DNA from: Triangularia verruculosa
Taxonomy: Eukaryota > Ascomycota > Sordariomycetes > Sordariales > Podosporaceae
Reading direction: 5' to 3'
Assembly (NCBI GenBank): GCA_033296885.1
Contig: MU863988.1
Coordinates: 1 to 64,000, forward strand
Length of the DNA stretch: 64,000 nucleotides
Shown in pieces: positions 12,701 through 23,762 of the stretch. The translations under genes were made by a program, and so were the position numbers. The first letter of the stretch is position 1; the number at the start of each line of letters is the position of its first letter. Below the pieces are notes generated by a model, which was not told the origin of the DNA, searched no databases, and saw nothing but the letters and a program-made list of their open reading frames with translations.

Positions 12701-15527
12701 TACAAGAAGAAGGTCATTGAGCCTCGTGCCAACCTCAAATACGACTTCCCCACCCTTCCCGACTGGAAGTCAGAGGTCGCACCTCTTAACGAGAAGCTCA
12801 AGGGCATGGTTGACCTGGACCGTGTGGTCGTTATCACTGGTTTTGCTGAAGTTGGCCCTTGGGGTAACTCCAGGACAAGATGGGAGATGGAGGCGTACGG
12901 CGAGTTCTCCTTGGAGGGTTGTATTGAGATGGCCTGGATGATGGGTCTCATCAAGAATCATAACGGTCCCATCAAGGGTCAGCCTTACTCCGGCTGGGTT
13001 GATACCAAGACTGGTGAGCCAGTCGAGGATAAGGACATCAAGGCCAAGTACGAGAAGTACATCCTGGAGCATTCCGGTATCCGCTTGATCGAGCCGGAGC
13101 TGTTTGACGGCTACGACCCCCACAAGAAGCAGCTGCTCCAGGAGGTTGTCATTGAGGAGGATTTGGACCCTTTCCAAACTTCCAAGGAGACTGCCGAAGA
13201 GTTCAAGCGCGAGCACGGTGACAAGGTCGAGGTCTTTGAGATCCCTGAGTCGGGCGAGTACACTGTCCGCATGAAGAAGGGCGCATCTTTGTGGATTCCC
13301 AAGGCCCTTCGGTTTGATCGTCTCGTTGCTGGCCAGATTCCCACTGGCTGGAACGCCAAGCAATACGGCATTCCTGAAGATATCATCAGCCAGGTCGACC
13401 CCGTCTCTCTGTACGTTCTCGTTTCGACTGCTGAAGCCCTTTTGTCTTCTGGCATCACGGATCCTTTCGAGTTCTACAAGTATGTCCACGTTTCCGAGGT
13501 GGGCAACTGCATTGGCGGTGGTCTTGGTGGACAAAAGGCTCTTCGCCTCATGCACGTCAACCGCTACATGGACAAACCGGTTCAGAACGATATTCTCCAG
13601 GAGTCTTTCATCAACACGATTGCTGCGTGGGTGAACATGTTGCTCCTCTCATCTTCCGGTCCCATCAAGACCCCCGTTGGTGCTTGCGCCACTGCCGTTG
13701 AATCTGTTGACATCGGTTACGAGACTATCATGGAGGGCAAGGCGCGCATCTGCATTGTCGGTGGTTATGACGACTTCGGTGAGGAGGGTTCATATGAGTT
13801 CGCGAACATGAAGGCCACCAGCAACTCTGTTGACGAAATCGCCCATGGCCGCACCCCCGCCGAGATGTCCAGACCTACTACCACGACCAGAAACGGTTTC
13901 ATGGAAGCTCAGGGTGCCGGTCTCCAGGTCATCATGACTGCCAAGCTTGCTCTTGACATGGGCGTTCCCATCTGGGGTATTCTTGCTCTCACCACGACTG
14001 CCTCGGACAAGATTGGTCGCTCGGTCCCTGCTCCCGGTCAAGGTGTGCTCACCACTGCCCGTGAGCACTCCGGCAAGTTCCCCTCGCCACTTTTGGACAT
14101 CAAGTACCGAAGGCGCCAGATCGAGAGGCGCACTCGCCAGATCCAGGGTGACAAGGAGGCCGAGCTTCAATACCTTGCCGACGAGGCCGAGGCTCTCAAG
14201 TCTGAGGGCCGCTCACGTGGTGAGATTGAGGAGTTCGTTGCGGACCGGGCTAGACACATCGAAAAGGAGGCTGAGAGACAAACTCGCGAGGTGTTGCGCA
14301 GCTTTGGCAACAACTTCTGGAAGCAAGATCCCAGCATCGCGCCTCTGCGCGGTGCTCTGGCCACTTGGGGTCTTACTATCGACGATCTTGACGTCGCTTC
14401 TTTCCACGGCACCTCGACCAAGGCCAACGACAAGAACGAATCCTCTGTCATTTGCCAACAGCTTGAGCATCTCGGACGCTCCAAGGGCAACGCCGTCATG
14501 GGTATCTTCCAGAAGTACCTCACTGGTCACCCCAAGGGTGCTGCTGGTGCCTGGATGTTGAACGGCTGCCTGCAAGTTCTCAACAGTGGCCTCGTGCCCG
14601 GCAACCGCAATGCCGACAACGTCGACGCCATCATGGAAAAGTTCGACCACATTGTCTACCCTAGCCGCACTCTCCAGACCGACGGCGTCAAGGCCTTCTC
14701 GGTCACGTCTTTCGGCTTCGGTCAGAAGGGTGCTCAGGCTATTGGTATCCACCCCAAGTACCTGTATGCCACTCTTGATCAACAGACCTTCAACTCTTAC
14801 AAGAGCAAGGTTGAGGCTCGCCAGAAGAAGGCCTACACCTACTTCCACAATGGCCTGATCAACAACACGCTCTTTGTTGCCAAGGACAAGCCGCCATATA
14901 CCGATGAGCAGCTCAGCCAGGTCCTCCTCAACCCCGACGCTCGTGTTGTCGAGGATAAGAAGACCGGCCAGCTCATCTTCCCTCCCAACTTCATGAAGCT
15001 CTCGGAGAAGACTGCGTCCGCCACTCCTTCCCAGAGCGGCAAGGCAGCTCTGGAGACGGTGATTGGGCAGGCGGCCAGGCAGCTGGAGTCGGTCAACACT
15101 CGGGTGGGCGTGGATCTCGAGGAGATCAAGTCCATCAACACGAATAGCGACACTTTCCTCGACCGCAACTTCACCGAGGCCGAGATGAAGTATTGCTTCT
15201 CGTCCTCTACTGGGCGGTCTCCGCAGAAGGCGTTTGCTGGCCGGTGGAGTGCCAAGGAGGCTGTGTTCAAGGCCCTGGGTGTCAAGGGACAAGGGGCAGG
15301 CGCTGCCTTGAAGGATATTGAAATTCTCACCGACAACACTGGTTCACCAACAGTCAAGGTATGTAACTGAAGATCGCATGCATGACATGATCATGAGCTA
15401 ACTATCTACTTTGCAGCTGCACGGCTTTGCGCAAGAGGCTGCCCAGAAAGCAGGCGTCAAGCACGTCAACGTATCCATTACATATACCGACGACCACGCA
15501 GCGGCCATCGCCACGGCGCAGCTCTAA
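9785..15527 (+). CDS. FAS2: fatty acid synthase subunit alpha (FAS2)
   Basis: Alpha chain of the fungal fatty acid synthase, partner of FAS1. Three exons (9785-10310, 10383-15358, 15417-15527) are joined across introns of 72 and 58 bases and give about 1870 residues. Domains in order: an N-terminal segment; an Ala/Pro-rich linker (about 102-140); acyl carrier protein with the phosphopantetheine Ser178 in GGKSTLQ; ketoreductase with a TGAGAGSIG nucleotide loop (about 680-900); ketosynthase with catalytic Cys1277 in GACATAVES; and a C-terminal phosphopantetheinyl transferase (GVDLEEI, then FAGRWSAKEAVFKALG). The last small exon completes the transferase and ends IATAQL. The first intron splits a glycine codon two residues before Ser178. 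Reading through that intron would truncate the protein before its carrier domain, which supports splicing. Confidence 0.98.
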
Positions 15528-16377
15528 GCACGTGGGTGAGGTGGGATGGGACGGGGTGGGATGAGAAAAGGATTAGATGAAAGGGACATATTATCATACT
15601 TGTTGTAATTGGGAACCGAGGGCTTGAAAAAGGTTATGTATATCATGATTTAGAACGGCGGCCTCGGGATGTGGCCGTCGCATAGAGCGCGCATGGGATT
15701 TATCTGTGTAGTTAATGGGGGGCGTTTGTTTGTGTTCTGGTCATCTGGTATCTTAGGTTATGTTCAACTGCCGGACCAATCCATCCAGTGTGACGTTTTG
15801 ACACCTGTCAATGAAGGGTCATCACCGTGCCACCCAGGCGCGTTCTAGTGTTATCCGAACTGTCGGGTTCTTGATGCGCACTTGCTGCTGTACCTAATAT
15901 CGCTGCCTTCCTTTGTCGTTCTAGCGTCATGGGCGGGCTGTGTCGGCTCGGATCGGCTGCCACTCAAGAGCGTTTGCTCTCGGCCTGATCGGGCAACGCC
16001 GGCACGCGTGACCCCCGGGGGGCGCAGAGAGCCGAAATCCACTCTCGGCGGGGGATATCTGTTGGCGTTGCCAAGCACGGGATGTCATTGACTTGCTGTT
16101 CACTTCCGAAACCTAGCAGAAGCAGATAAGAAGACTGTTTGCTGTTTGTTGATGGGCGTTCGTTTCCTGTCATTTAGACTTTTGGCGACTCCCGCGCATT
16201 TAGCAAGACAGCTCGGGAAACACACAGCGCTGCGGACAGAACGTTGGACAAACACGGAGATTGGGTGACGCATCGGGGGCACACGGGCATCAAATATCGG
16301 TCAGGCACGCCCGGGCCCAAAACGCAACGTTACTCCTATTTCAGCCTCTTCTTGACAAGCCATCTGCCAGCATCAAG
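15528..16377. other. FAS2 3' flank and guanine deaminase 5' flank
   Basis: Intergenic region between two genes on the same strand. Its first part should hold the FAS2 3' untranslated region and its last part the guanine deaminase promoter and leader. The short frames here (for example 15882-16091) have no domain and overlap each other on both strands. One GATA-type site (16124-16130) is listed separately. Confidence 0.6.
16124..16130 (+). promoter_or_regulatory. GATA-factor type site (AGATAAG)
   Basis: AGATAAG matches HGATAR, the consensus bound by nitrogen GATA factors (AreA/NIT-2) in filamentous ascomycetes. It lies about 250 bases upstream of the guanine deaminase start, a sensible place for nitrogen control of a purine-degrading enzyme. 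A single 7-base match is weak evidence. Confidence 0.3.
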
Positions 16378-17832
16378 ATGGGGGATATCGGCCTCCCAAC
16401 TGCAACTGCTCAGTCTGTCGTAAGCAGCAGCACAGCGATACAGCCACCAGCCAAAAACAAGCTCTTTCTCGGCACCTTCATCCACTCCAAGACCCTGGCA
16501 AAACTCGAGTTTCTTCACAATGCCGCCGTGGCAGTCAACAAGCTCGGCACCATCGTAGCCGTCTCTCCAGACACTGATTTTGCCAAGGCCCAAAATAGTC
16601 TCCTCCCGCAATTGAAGTGGGCTTCTGACGACACCGAGATCACTGCTGCGAAGCCCGGCCAGTTCTTTTTCCCCGGCTTTATCGACACCCACCTGCACGC
16701 CTCGCAATACCCCAATGTCGGTCTCTTTGGCAACTCGACCCTCCTCGACTGGCTGAACACCTACACCTTCCCCTTGGAAGCCTCTCTATCCGACATCCCA
16801 AAGGCCCAAAAAGTGTACTCTCGCGTCATCCGCAAGACTCTTTCGCACGGCACAACCACTGCTGCTTACTACGCCACCATTGACGTCCCCGCCACCAACC
16901 TCCTCGCCGATTTGTGCTTATCCTTAGGCCAGAGAGCCTTGATCGGGAGAGTGTGCATGGATCAGCTCGGCCCGACATACTACCTGGACGAGTCCCCCGC
17001 TGAGTCCATCACCAAAACAAAGGAGTGCATCCAGCACGTTTTAGCCAAGGACCCAAAGATGGAGCTGATCACCCCGATTATCACCCCCAGGTTTGCGCCT
17101 GCTTGTTCGGCGCCCTTGATGAAGGAGCTCGGGCAACTAGCCAGGGAGACGGACCTGCCGGTGCAGACGCACATCAGCGAGAACAAAAATGAGATTGCGC
17201 TCGTGGCGAGTTTGTTTCCCGACGCCGGTAAAAGTTATGCGGAGGTGTACGATACTTTTGGGCTCCTGACCGACAAGACGATCCTGGCGCATGCTGTTCA
17301 TCTGACGGAAAAGGAGGCGGATCTGGTGAAGAAGAGGAAAAGCAAAGTCAGCCATTGTCCGTGCAGTAACAGTGCAATCACCTCTGGCGCGGCGAGGGTG
17401 AGGTGGCTGTTGGATAAGGGCATCGAGGTTGGGTTGGGCACGGATATGAGCGGCGGCTACTCGCCTAGTGTGCTTGAGGCGGCGAGACACGCGGTTCTGG
17501 TGTCGAGACATATCTGCATGGACGAGGGGAGCTCGGAGGAGAGGGACAAGTTGAGCGTGGAGGAGGTGCTTCACTTGGCTACGAGGGGAGGGGCCAAGGT
17601 GGTCGGGATGGAGGACAAGATTGGTGGGTGGGAAGTTGGGAAAGAGTGGGATGCCCAGCTGGTGGGATTGCACGAGGTCGACAGTGAGGATGATGGGGAT
17701 GAGGAGGGGAATGTCGACGTTTTTGGGTGGGAGAGCTGGGAAGAGAAGGTAGCGAAGTGGGTGTACAATGGAGACGACAGGAACACGAAGAAGGTGTGGG
17801 TTAGGGGGAGGTTGGTTCATGAGAGGAGATGA
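16378..17832 (+). CDS. GUD1: guanine deaminase
   Basis: Amidohydrolase that converts guanine to xanthine and ammonia in purine salvage and catabolism; cytosolic. The single exon encodes 484 residues. Metal-site signatures are present: H105 and H107 in PGFIDTHLHASQYPN, H265 in QTHISEN, H305/H308 in ILAHAVH, and D356 in GLGTDMSGG; HCPCSN (326-331) matches the guanine deaminase subfamily. I chose the ATG at 16378 because an in-frame upstream codon (16261) would add a low-quality extension with no family match. The C-terminal part has an acidic insert (about 440-455, SEDDGDEEG) typical of fungal members. A GATA-type site lies upstream, consistent with nitrogen regulation. Among amidohydrolases, the HASQYPN segment favours guanine deaminase over cytosine or chlorohydrolase relatives. 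Confidence 0.95.
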   Translation: MGDIGLPTATAQSVVSSSTAIQPPAKNKLFLGTFIHSKTLAKLEFLHNAAVAVNKLGTIVAVSPDTDFAKAQNSLLPQLKWASDDTEITAAKPGQFFFPGFIDTHLHASQYPNVGLFGNSTLLDWLNTYTFPLEASLSDIPKAQKVYSRVIRKTLSHGTTTAAYYATIDVPATNLLADLCLSLGQRALIGRVCMDQLGPTYYLDESPAESITKTKECIQHVLAKDPKMELITPIITPRFAPACSAPLMKELGQLARETDLPVQTHISENKNEIALVASLFPDAGKSYAEVYDTFGLLTDKTILAHAVHLTEKEADLVKKRKSKVSHCPCSNSAITSGAARVRWLLDKGIEVGLGTDMSGGYSPSVLEAARHAVLVSRHICMDEGSSEERDKLSVEEVLHLATRGGAKVVGMEDKIGGWEVGKEWDAQLVGLHEVDSEDDGDEEGNVDVFGWESWEEKVAKWVYNGDDRNTKKVWVRGRLVHERR

Positions 17833-18114
17833 GGCTGAGTGTTGGATACGATGTGAGACGTATTTGGGACCTACCTTGGACAAAGTACGAAGCAAAGTGC
17901 TGGCGTTTTAGATGGGCTGACGACGAATAATGAACACCATTTTCAGGTAATTTAGGTAGGGAGCGATGAAGGGAGATTCAAGTTTATGTAGTATTGATGA
18001 CCCAGTACCAGATTTATGTAGCTTTCAAAGCTGTATCCAAAACTCCTAAACTCCTTCCTTAGCTTAAGTCAAAATCCAAATACCCAAGCTACTACTAGCT
18101 ACCCTTGATGTCAC

Positions 18115-18534
18115 TTAAGGGATGGTGGTAGCAGCGCAGCTCCCGCCGCCCAAAGCATTAGCGCACAAGCGGGTGCAGCCGATGCCCAAGTCGGCAGTCT
18201 TGATGCACTCGCCGTTCTTGAGGCTGCGGAGAAGATCGCCCTTGCAGCCGGACCCATCGTTGCGCTGATAGGCGAACCAGACGTCAAAGGTGGAATCGGT
18301 GCGGATCGATTTAATGTTGTCTGTCAGGGGGGCGTCGCCGGTGGAGAAGCCGTTGAAGACCTTCTTATCGACTTCATTTTGGCTGGGGGAGGGGCAATGG
18401 TCAGTTGGAATTCCGGATAGGAAGGGGATACTGAGGGTGTTTTACCAGTTCTCGTCGTCAAACATCTTGGTAGCAGCACCGAAAGCGGTGGAGGCCAGGC
18501 TGGCAATGAAGATGATGGTGGTAGTGGCACGCAT
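18115..18534 (-). CDS. small secreted six-cysteine protein
   Basis: Two exons (18534-18446 and 18382-18115) joined over a 63-base intron (GTAAAA...CCCAG) give 118 residues. The N-terminus is a clear signal peptide (MRATTTIIFIASLASTAFG). The mature part has six cysteines, at about residues 30, 76, 89, 99, 103 and 112, an even number suited to three disulfides; the first cysteine codon is formed by the splice. No known family is recognised. Size, signal and cysteines fit the broad class of fungal small secreted proteins, which includes antimicrobial and effector-like proteins, but no activity can be assigned. A long intergenic stretch lies upstream. Confidence 0.75.
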
Positions 18535-21087
18535 TTTTGAGGCCGGTGTATTGGTTCGTTAAAGGTGTTTGTGGGTGATTGAAAGTGTTTTTGTTGTTGT
18601 AGATTGCTGTTGTAGTTGTTGATGCAGATGAATTGCGTCTTTCAAACGAGAGGAGTAAATGTGATTTATATACTTTGTTTCTGAACCATAATCTAGAAGT
18701 CATTTCCTCCTGCGGCAACTTCTGAATGACCCCATCCCCAAGATCTCAGACAGGCCATGACCTCCTCACCTGTGCAGAGGGCCATTGTCAACTTGCTGTG
18801 TCTGCACATTGTCTTGTTTCCACTTTATGGGCTTGCCTCCTGGGCTGCTGACCGCTATCGAGTGATCTTCTCCCTGCCGCGATACCCACGACCTGGCGGC
18901 CGATATCAGACGGACTTACCCAACCCTAAGGACAAGAAACATCCCATGTTTGCGGCGCCATCACCTCACCGGTTGTCAATATCATCATGAGGCCTTACTC
19001 GGCCGAGAAATAAGGTTGTTTGGGATGGTGGTAGCCGTCTCCCGCCCTAGCGCTGACCCTCAGTTGATGTTTCACAGGCTATAAATGGGGGCGGCGGCTT
19101 ACCGCTTACTCACCAGCCCTTACAAAAGGGCCTTCTTGATGGTGCTGGGAAAGCCGACGGAATATGGGTCAAAGGGGCACGGTTGGCTCCTCATTGGCCG
19201 CAATGTTGGGTTGAACTGGCCATGGCCAAGAAGGGTGACGCCGCAAGTCTCCACATCTCACATCATGGCAGTTGGGATGGGGTAGAATTATTCTTTGGGC
19301 GGTCTTTATTTTTATCAGTGGAATGATTCTCTAGATGGGGACTGTTTTATTATAAGTTCTAATTAGGGTAACCGATAAAGAACCCGTATGCCTCACCCCC
19401 ATTGGATAGGCGATTCAAGTTCATGTTCACTTCCAGAAACAAATGTGTTGGTCTTCGTCATGGTTGCTACCTTAGCTAGGAGATTCCCAGAGAAAAGAAA
19501 TTTTCGAGGTGCAGAAACTGGAAGCTTACTCTGTATGTCTTCGACCATATCACCACCGCCAAAATAAGTACTGACTTTCATTTTGAGAATCAAGAGAAAA
19601 AGAACTCCGAGTGATCCAATCAGTACAACTCTCATGTAATCAAGCTGGGTCTGCGGCCCTCCGAAAGTGTACGTTCGTAAGCTCGGGTTGGGGGAAGTGG
19701 CTTTTTTTTCTCGCTGATGAACGAAAGTGAACAAAAGGGCTGCCACGGATTTTACTCCGACTCGATGGTACGCTGCTGCCAACTCACTGACGTCGGAGCC
19801 CCGATACTCGGTATGACAGCCCCATTCCGACTGCCAGCATGTTTGTCGCTCTTTCCACAAGCCATTGGCTGGTTATTTCCTGCAACCGCCACCCTGGTTA
19901 CCTATCAAGTTCTCTCGCTCAAAAATCCACATGTCTCACGGCACAGATATTGATTGCTGATATCCCGAGGAACCCAAATCTCGCTTTGGATCTTCAGCCG
20001 CACATCTCAACACATTCTTCCTCGACTTTTCTAGAAGAAAACAACAACACGTTCCATCAATATCCTTACACAGTAGCTTTTGTTCAGCTAATAATAGCGC
20101 TGGGCGCTCCACATTTTCCGCATAACGCGGCTCCCTTCCGTTACCGGCCATCATACAACCTTCATTGCTGTCATCGTCGTTCCGCGATATTGACCAGGAC
20201 CCGCGATAATGAGACCTCAAACCCGTGTATGTACACACCGTTCACGCCCGTCGTCATCATGCACAGACTCCCGCCTTGGCAATGGTAGTCAAGACTGAGG
20301 CAGCCGACGCCTTGTGGGGTCGTTTCTCTATCTGATGGTCAATCTCACGCCATGCTTCCCCACAAACCTCAACAATCAAGAACGGTTTCGCATCGAAAAG
20401 CAAACAAGCCCTTCTGAAGGAGTGTGATGTTGTGCCGCAGACCCGTGCCAAGTTGCAAGAAACGAAAAGTGCGGATGCCGAGCCACGGCGCGCGCACAGG
20501 TTTCACACCCTGGTCTCTCGCTTGGTGTGTATCTTCCGGCGAATCACGAGCCCTCCAAGACGCCAGATTGGGCAGTGCTCACCACTTAGACACAGCTCAT
20601 TAGCCAGTTGAGGCAGTCCGCCAGACGATCCCCAAGGATGTTCCCAAGGGAAGCCCAACTGCGGGCCCAAATTCACCCAGACGTTTGGATGCATCTCACT
20701 GCGCAGTGGTTTCCCTTTCTTCAGCCCTCGGGACACACATATCGGCCTTGGCAACAAGCCCAAGCGCCGTTTTTCGTGTCACTCCACGCGTGGTGTCGAA
20801 CCGTTGTTGAGGCCGCCACTGCATCTTGGGCTTGCAGAACCGGCACCCTGTTCGCTCAGGCATGCGGCATGTGAGCAAACCCATCCAAACCGAATTTGGC
20901 CTGGCTGATCAGGTCTCGAATGCGAGATGAGGAGAAGGTGTGCCGCAGGTCGAGGTGAATATAATATGGTGTTTCCCCTCTTTTAACTTCGTCTTTTGTT
21001 GTCGTAAGCCAGACCAAATCTCAGAGTATCGACTCTACGTTCTCGACACAGCCAAGCACCACGGGCCACCAATAACAAACTATCAAC
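18535..21087. other. 2.5 kb intergenic region without a supported gene
   Basis: It should hold the promoter of the secreted protein to the left and of the MARVEL-like gene to the right. Two frames drew attention, one at 18757-18990 (plus) and one at 19393-19860 (minus) with a hydrophobic stretch in its middle. Neither has a domain or convincing codon use, so both are left out. Confidence 0.5.
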
Positions 21088-21948
21088 ATGTCGACTCAAG
21101 GTCTCACAGCAAAGGGTGTACCCCCTCAACCCCTCTGGCTCCTCTACATCAAGATCGCCATCTTGGTGCTCTCACTCATCACTCTCGGCCTCGGTGCCTG
21201 GGCCGTCTCCATATTTGGCGGTTATCTTGGAGGATATGGTGGCCCAACTGGCGCCGGTGGTCTTGTTATCTTCACTGTAAGCATTCCTGCCTCATCATGA
21301 CCTTTCAGCAACCTCACACTAACACAACACACAGGCCATCTGGTCCTTCATCGTCTACGGCGGCGCTGCTGCCATCGAGATCTGGGCTCCTCACTTCTTC
21401 TATCGCATCGGCGCTCTGGTCGGTTACATCCTCCACATTATCTTCTGGTTGTCCGCCTGGGCTTGGTCTGCCAGCGCCGCTGCCTTCTGGCTCTCCTATT
21501 CCTACGGCTTCTACAACTCTTCCTGGAAGAGTGAGGGCCAGGCTCTCGGTGCCTGTGCCGGCCTCGGAGCTTTGATCTGGTAAGCTAATATCACGAATAT
21601 ACCCGTTTTTGCACCAAGATTTCCTCCGTGTCCGTGGCTGCGCCTCCGCACGGCACATGAACAAGAGGGTCAGCATCCAATAACTTCACCCCGCACTGGT
21701 GCGATTAAGCAATAAAGCCACAAAATACCCCAATCTGAACCCGAGGAAACGCATATTGATTGGCTGACACGTTTGACCACAGGGTTCTTTCCATTGTGCA
21801 CCTCGTCTTCTTCGTCCGTGCCTCCATGGCCGATCCTGAGGGGTCTGGCCCAGCCCTTGGTACTGCTGGCCAAGCTGAGCTCGGCCATGTCAAGCCTGAA
21901 CAGCAGTACCCCGCACAGCAGACCTACCCTGCTCAACAGCCGCAGTAA
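21088..21948 (+). CDS. MARVEL-like four-helix membrane protein
   Basis: Three exons (21088-21276, 21335-21579, 21783-21948) give 199 residues; the introns are 58 and 203 bases. Four hydrophobic helices are visible: about residues 21-45, 58-78, 85-115 and 134-158. Spacing and aromatic/small-residue content match fungal MARVEL-domain proteins, which sit in the plasma membrane or trafficking vesicles. The C-terminal tail (about 159-199) is polar and ends in Gln/Pro-rich repeats of the YPAQQ type. The second intron is long for this genome, but its boundaries (GTAAGC, CCACAG) keep the frame and restore helix 4. The precise role is unknown. Confidence 0.9.
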
Positions 21949-22412
21949 ACGCATGCGGTTGGTAGTAGTTGACCATGCACGTGGGTGTTGGTGAGGGTGT
22001 GAAGGGTGGGTTGTAGCCGGAGCCGGGGTGAGATTTCTTTGATTGTTCATGATACCAGGTGGGAAGCGATGGGTTGTAATAGATGGATTGGATACCATTA
22101 CGTGCTGATATTGAAGGACTCGGGAGTATTTTGCTTCGTGATTTTGACCGGCAAGCAGGCAGACAGATACCCTATGAATTTGAATTTGGGATTAAACTCG
22201 ATACCTATCTCCCATTAGCCGTTAATTATCTTCCACACCTCACTGAAGTTGAGAGCAGATTTTGCCTAACAAAGTCGATGTCATTAATTATTATCTAGCC
22301 CCACTATCGTCTTCTTAACCTTCCAGTCTATTCATGATGTTGATATCAGTCATTGATCACACCATTTCATCCATTTTGATGTTGGCCACCCCCAAAACAT
22401 GAAAATATCAAG
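21949..22412. other. intergenic region between convergent genes
   Basis: This AT-richer stretch lies between the 3' ends of the MARVEL-like gene and the small minus-strand frame, so it probably holds 3' untranslated regions. I see no gene or RNA in it. Confidence 0.5.
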
Positions 22413-22658
22413 TCATTCCTCCCGGATGTACACCTCGGCAAACCACTCGCTGTTGGGAGTCGGGGCGTAGATGGCATTGGGCAGAAGAGCCTCAAGCAGA
22501 TCCCGGATCACTTTCCTCGGCCCAAACAGTGAAATCAAGACAGCAATGAATGTGATGGCAACGAGGAAGATTATGGAACGCAACCAGAATTGGCCAAGAT
22601 CCCTGTCATATCCATCATCGCTTGGTGACTCGAACTGTCTGTTGTCCATGTGGCTCAT
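22413..22658 (-). CDS. possible small single-pass membrane protein
   Basis: An uninterrupted 81-codon frame starting at a true ATG. The first 26 residues are polar and acidic, followed by one strong hydrophobic helix (about 27-47, SIIFLVAITFIAVLISLFG) and a short basic then polar tail. The frame ends within a natural-looking 3' region. There is no family match that I recognise and no intron. The regular membrane segment and the ATG argue for a real gene; the short length and lack of homology argue for caution. Confidence 0.5.
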   Translation of the reverse strand: MSHMDNRQFESPSDDGYDRDLGQFWLRSIIFLVAITFIAVLISLFGPRKVIRDLLEALLPNAIYAPTPNSEWFAEVYIREE

Positions 22659-23762
22659 GGAGCTTGACGTAAGTTGGTGCTAAATCAATGAATTAGTAGG
22701 CAGAGATCCGAATCAAAAGCTCCAAAGGTTACCAAGCAGGTATATAGCCAACTGAACGAGAAGTTTGTGCCCTTCCACTTTTTGTGCCAGTCAACCTCTT
22801 TGATTGGCACCTATCCGTGGTGGCTTCATCAAGCTTTTCAAGCCTTTCTAGGTCTTTGGAACCCTCGCACGGGCAGCCTGGCCCTTGCAAGGCTTCTTGA
22901 CAATCCACTTGCCCGACCAGCCTCAGGCGCCACACTCCAAACTAATCAATTTTGGTACCTAATTTTAGTCTACAAGATAAAGACTTTGAAAGATACTTAC
23001 CTTCACAGGTGTGCGAAGAAAGTTTTAAGGGCATTTCAAGGTACTTCAAAGTGCTCAAAGATAGCCACTAAGGCAGGCGTGAGAAGAAACCGAAAATGCC
23101 CAAATACAGTCAATATGCCTCCAGGTTTAGTCAAAATCTACGTCAAGATGACAAAAAGGATACTACCTTTTATACAAAAGAGCCCCTAGATCTGTTCGGA
23201 AATTTGAACATGTGATTGCTCTTGCTTTTTAAGCTCCCGAATGACATGAAACCAGGCGGGAATGTAGATGGATTCAGCCAGTGTTATCCAATATGCGCCC
23301 AATCACATATACCATGCTTATGAGGCCTTGCGTTCCTATTCCAGTCCAACCATCTTTTCTCGGAACGGTCTGTTGCTTGATGAGGCTGTGAAGGAAGAGT
23401 CGATATGTTGGCAGACGAATCGATGATCCGTAACTAGGTACCTATCAGAAGCCTTATTCTTGGCAGTGTTGTTTATTTCCACCAAATGCAGCTTGCTTGG
23501 AAAGGTTGAACGACCGGACTCAAGCCATAAGCCACAAGTGTGTGGCTCTGCAATGGATGGAAGCTTGATGAACGACGTGTGACCAGGACTTGGCGAACCC
23601 GGAAAAGAAAAAGAACTCTAGTCACAAACCCAACGGTAAAAAGATTGGTATAAAATCCTGGTCTGCAAATGTTCTCAAGGGCTTCTCTCCAGACAACACA
23701 CATCGTGGAGACCATCAGTTTATTCGACTTGACTCAACACAACAACATCACGATCTCTAGAC
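22659..23762. other. intergenic region, no supported gene
   Basis: It lies between the divergent starts of the small membrane protein and the acidic/proline-rich protein. Frames such as 22767-23189 (plus) are of mixed composition without a domain. This is probably promoter and leader sequence. Confidence 0.5.

Noticed and set aside
18757..18990. 77-codon plus-strand frame with a hydrophobic stretch
   Set aside because: Has an ATG but no signal cleavage, no family and lies where a promoter is expected.
19393..19860. 155-codon minus frame with an internal hydrophobic helix
   Set aside because: Possible internal start and splice sites were examined but gave no consistent or conserved-looking product.
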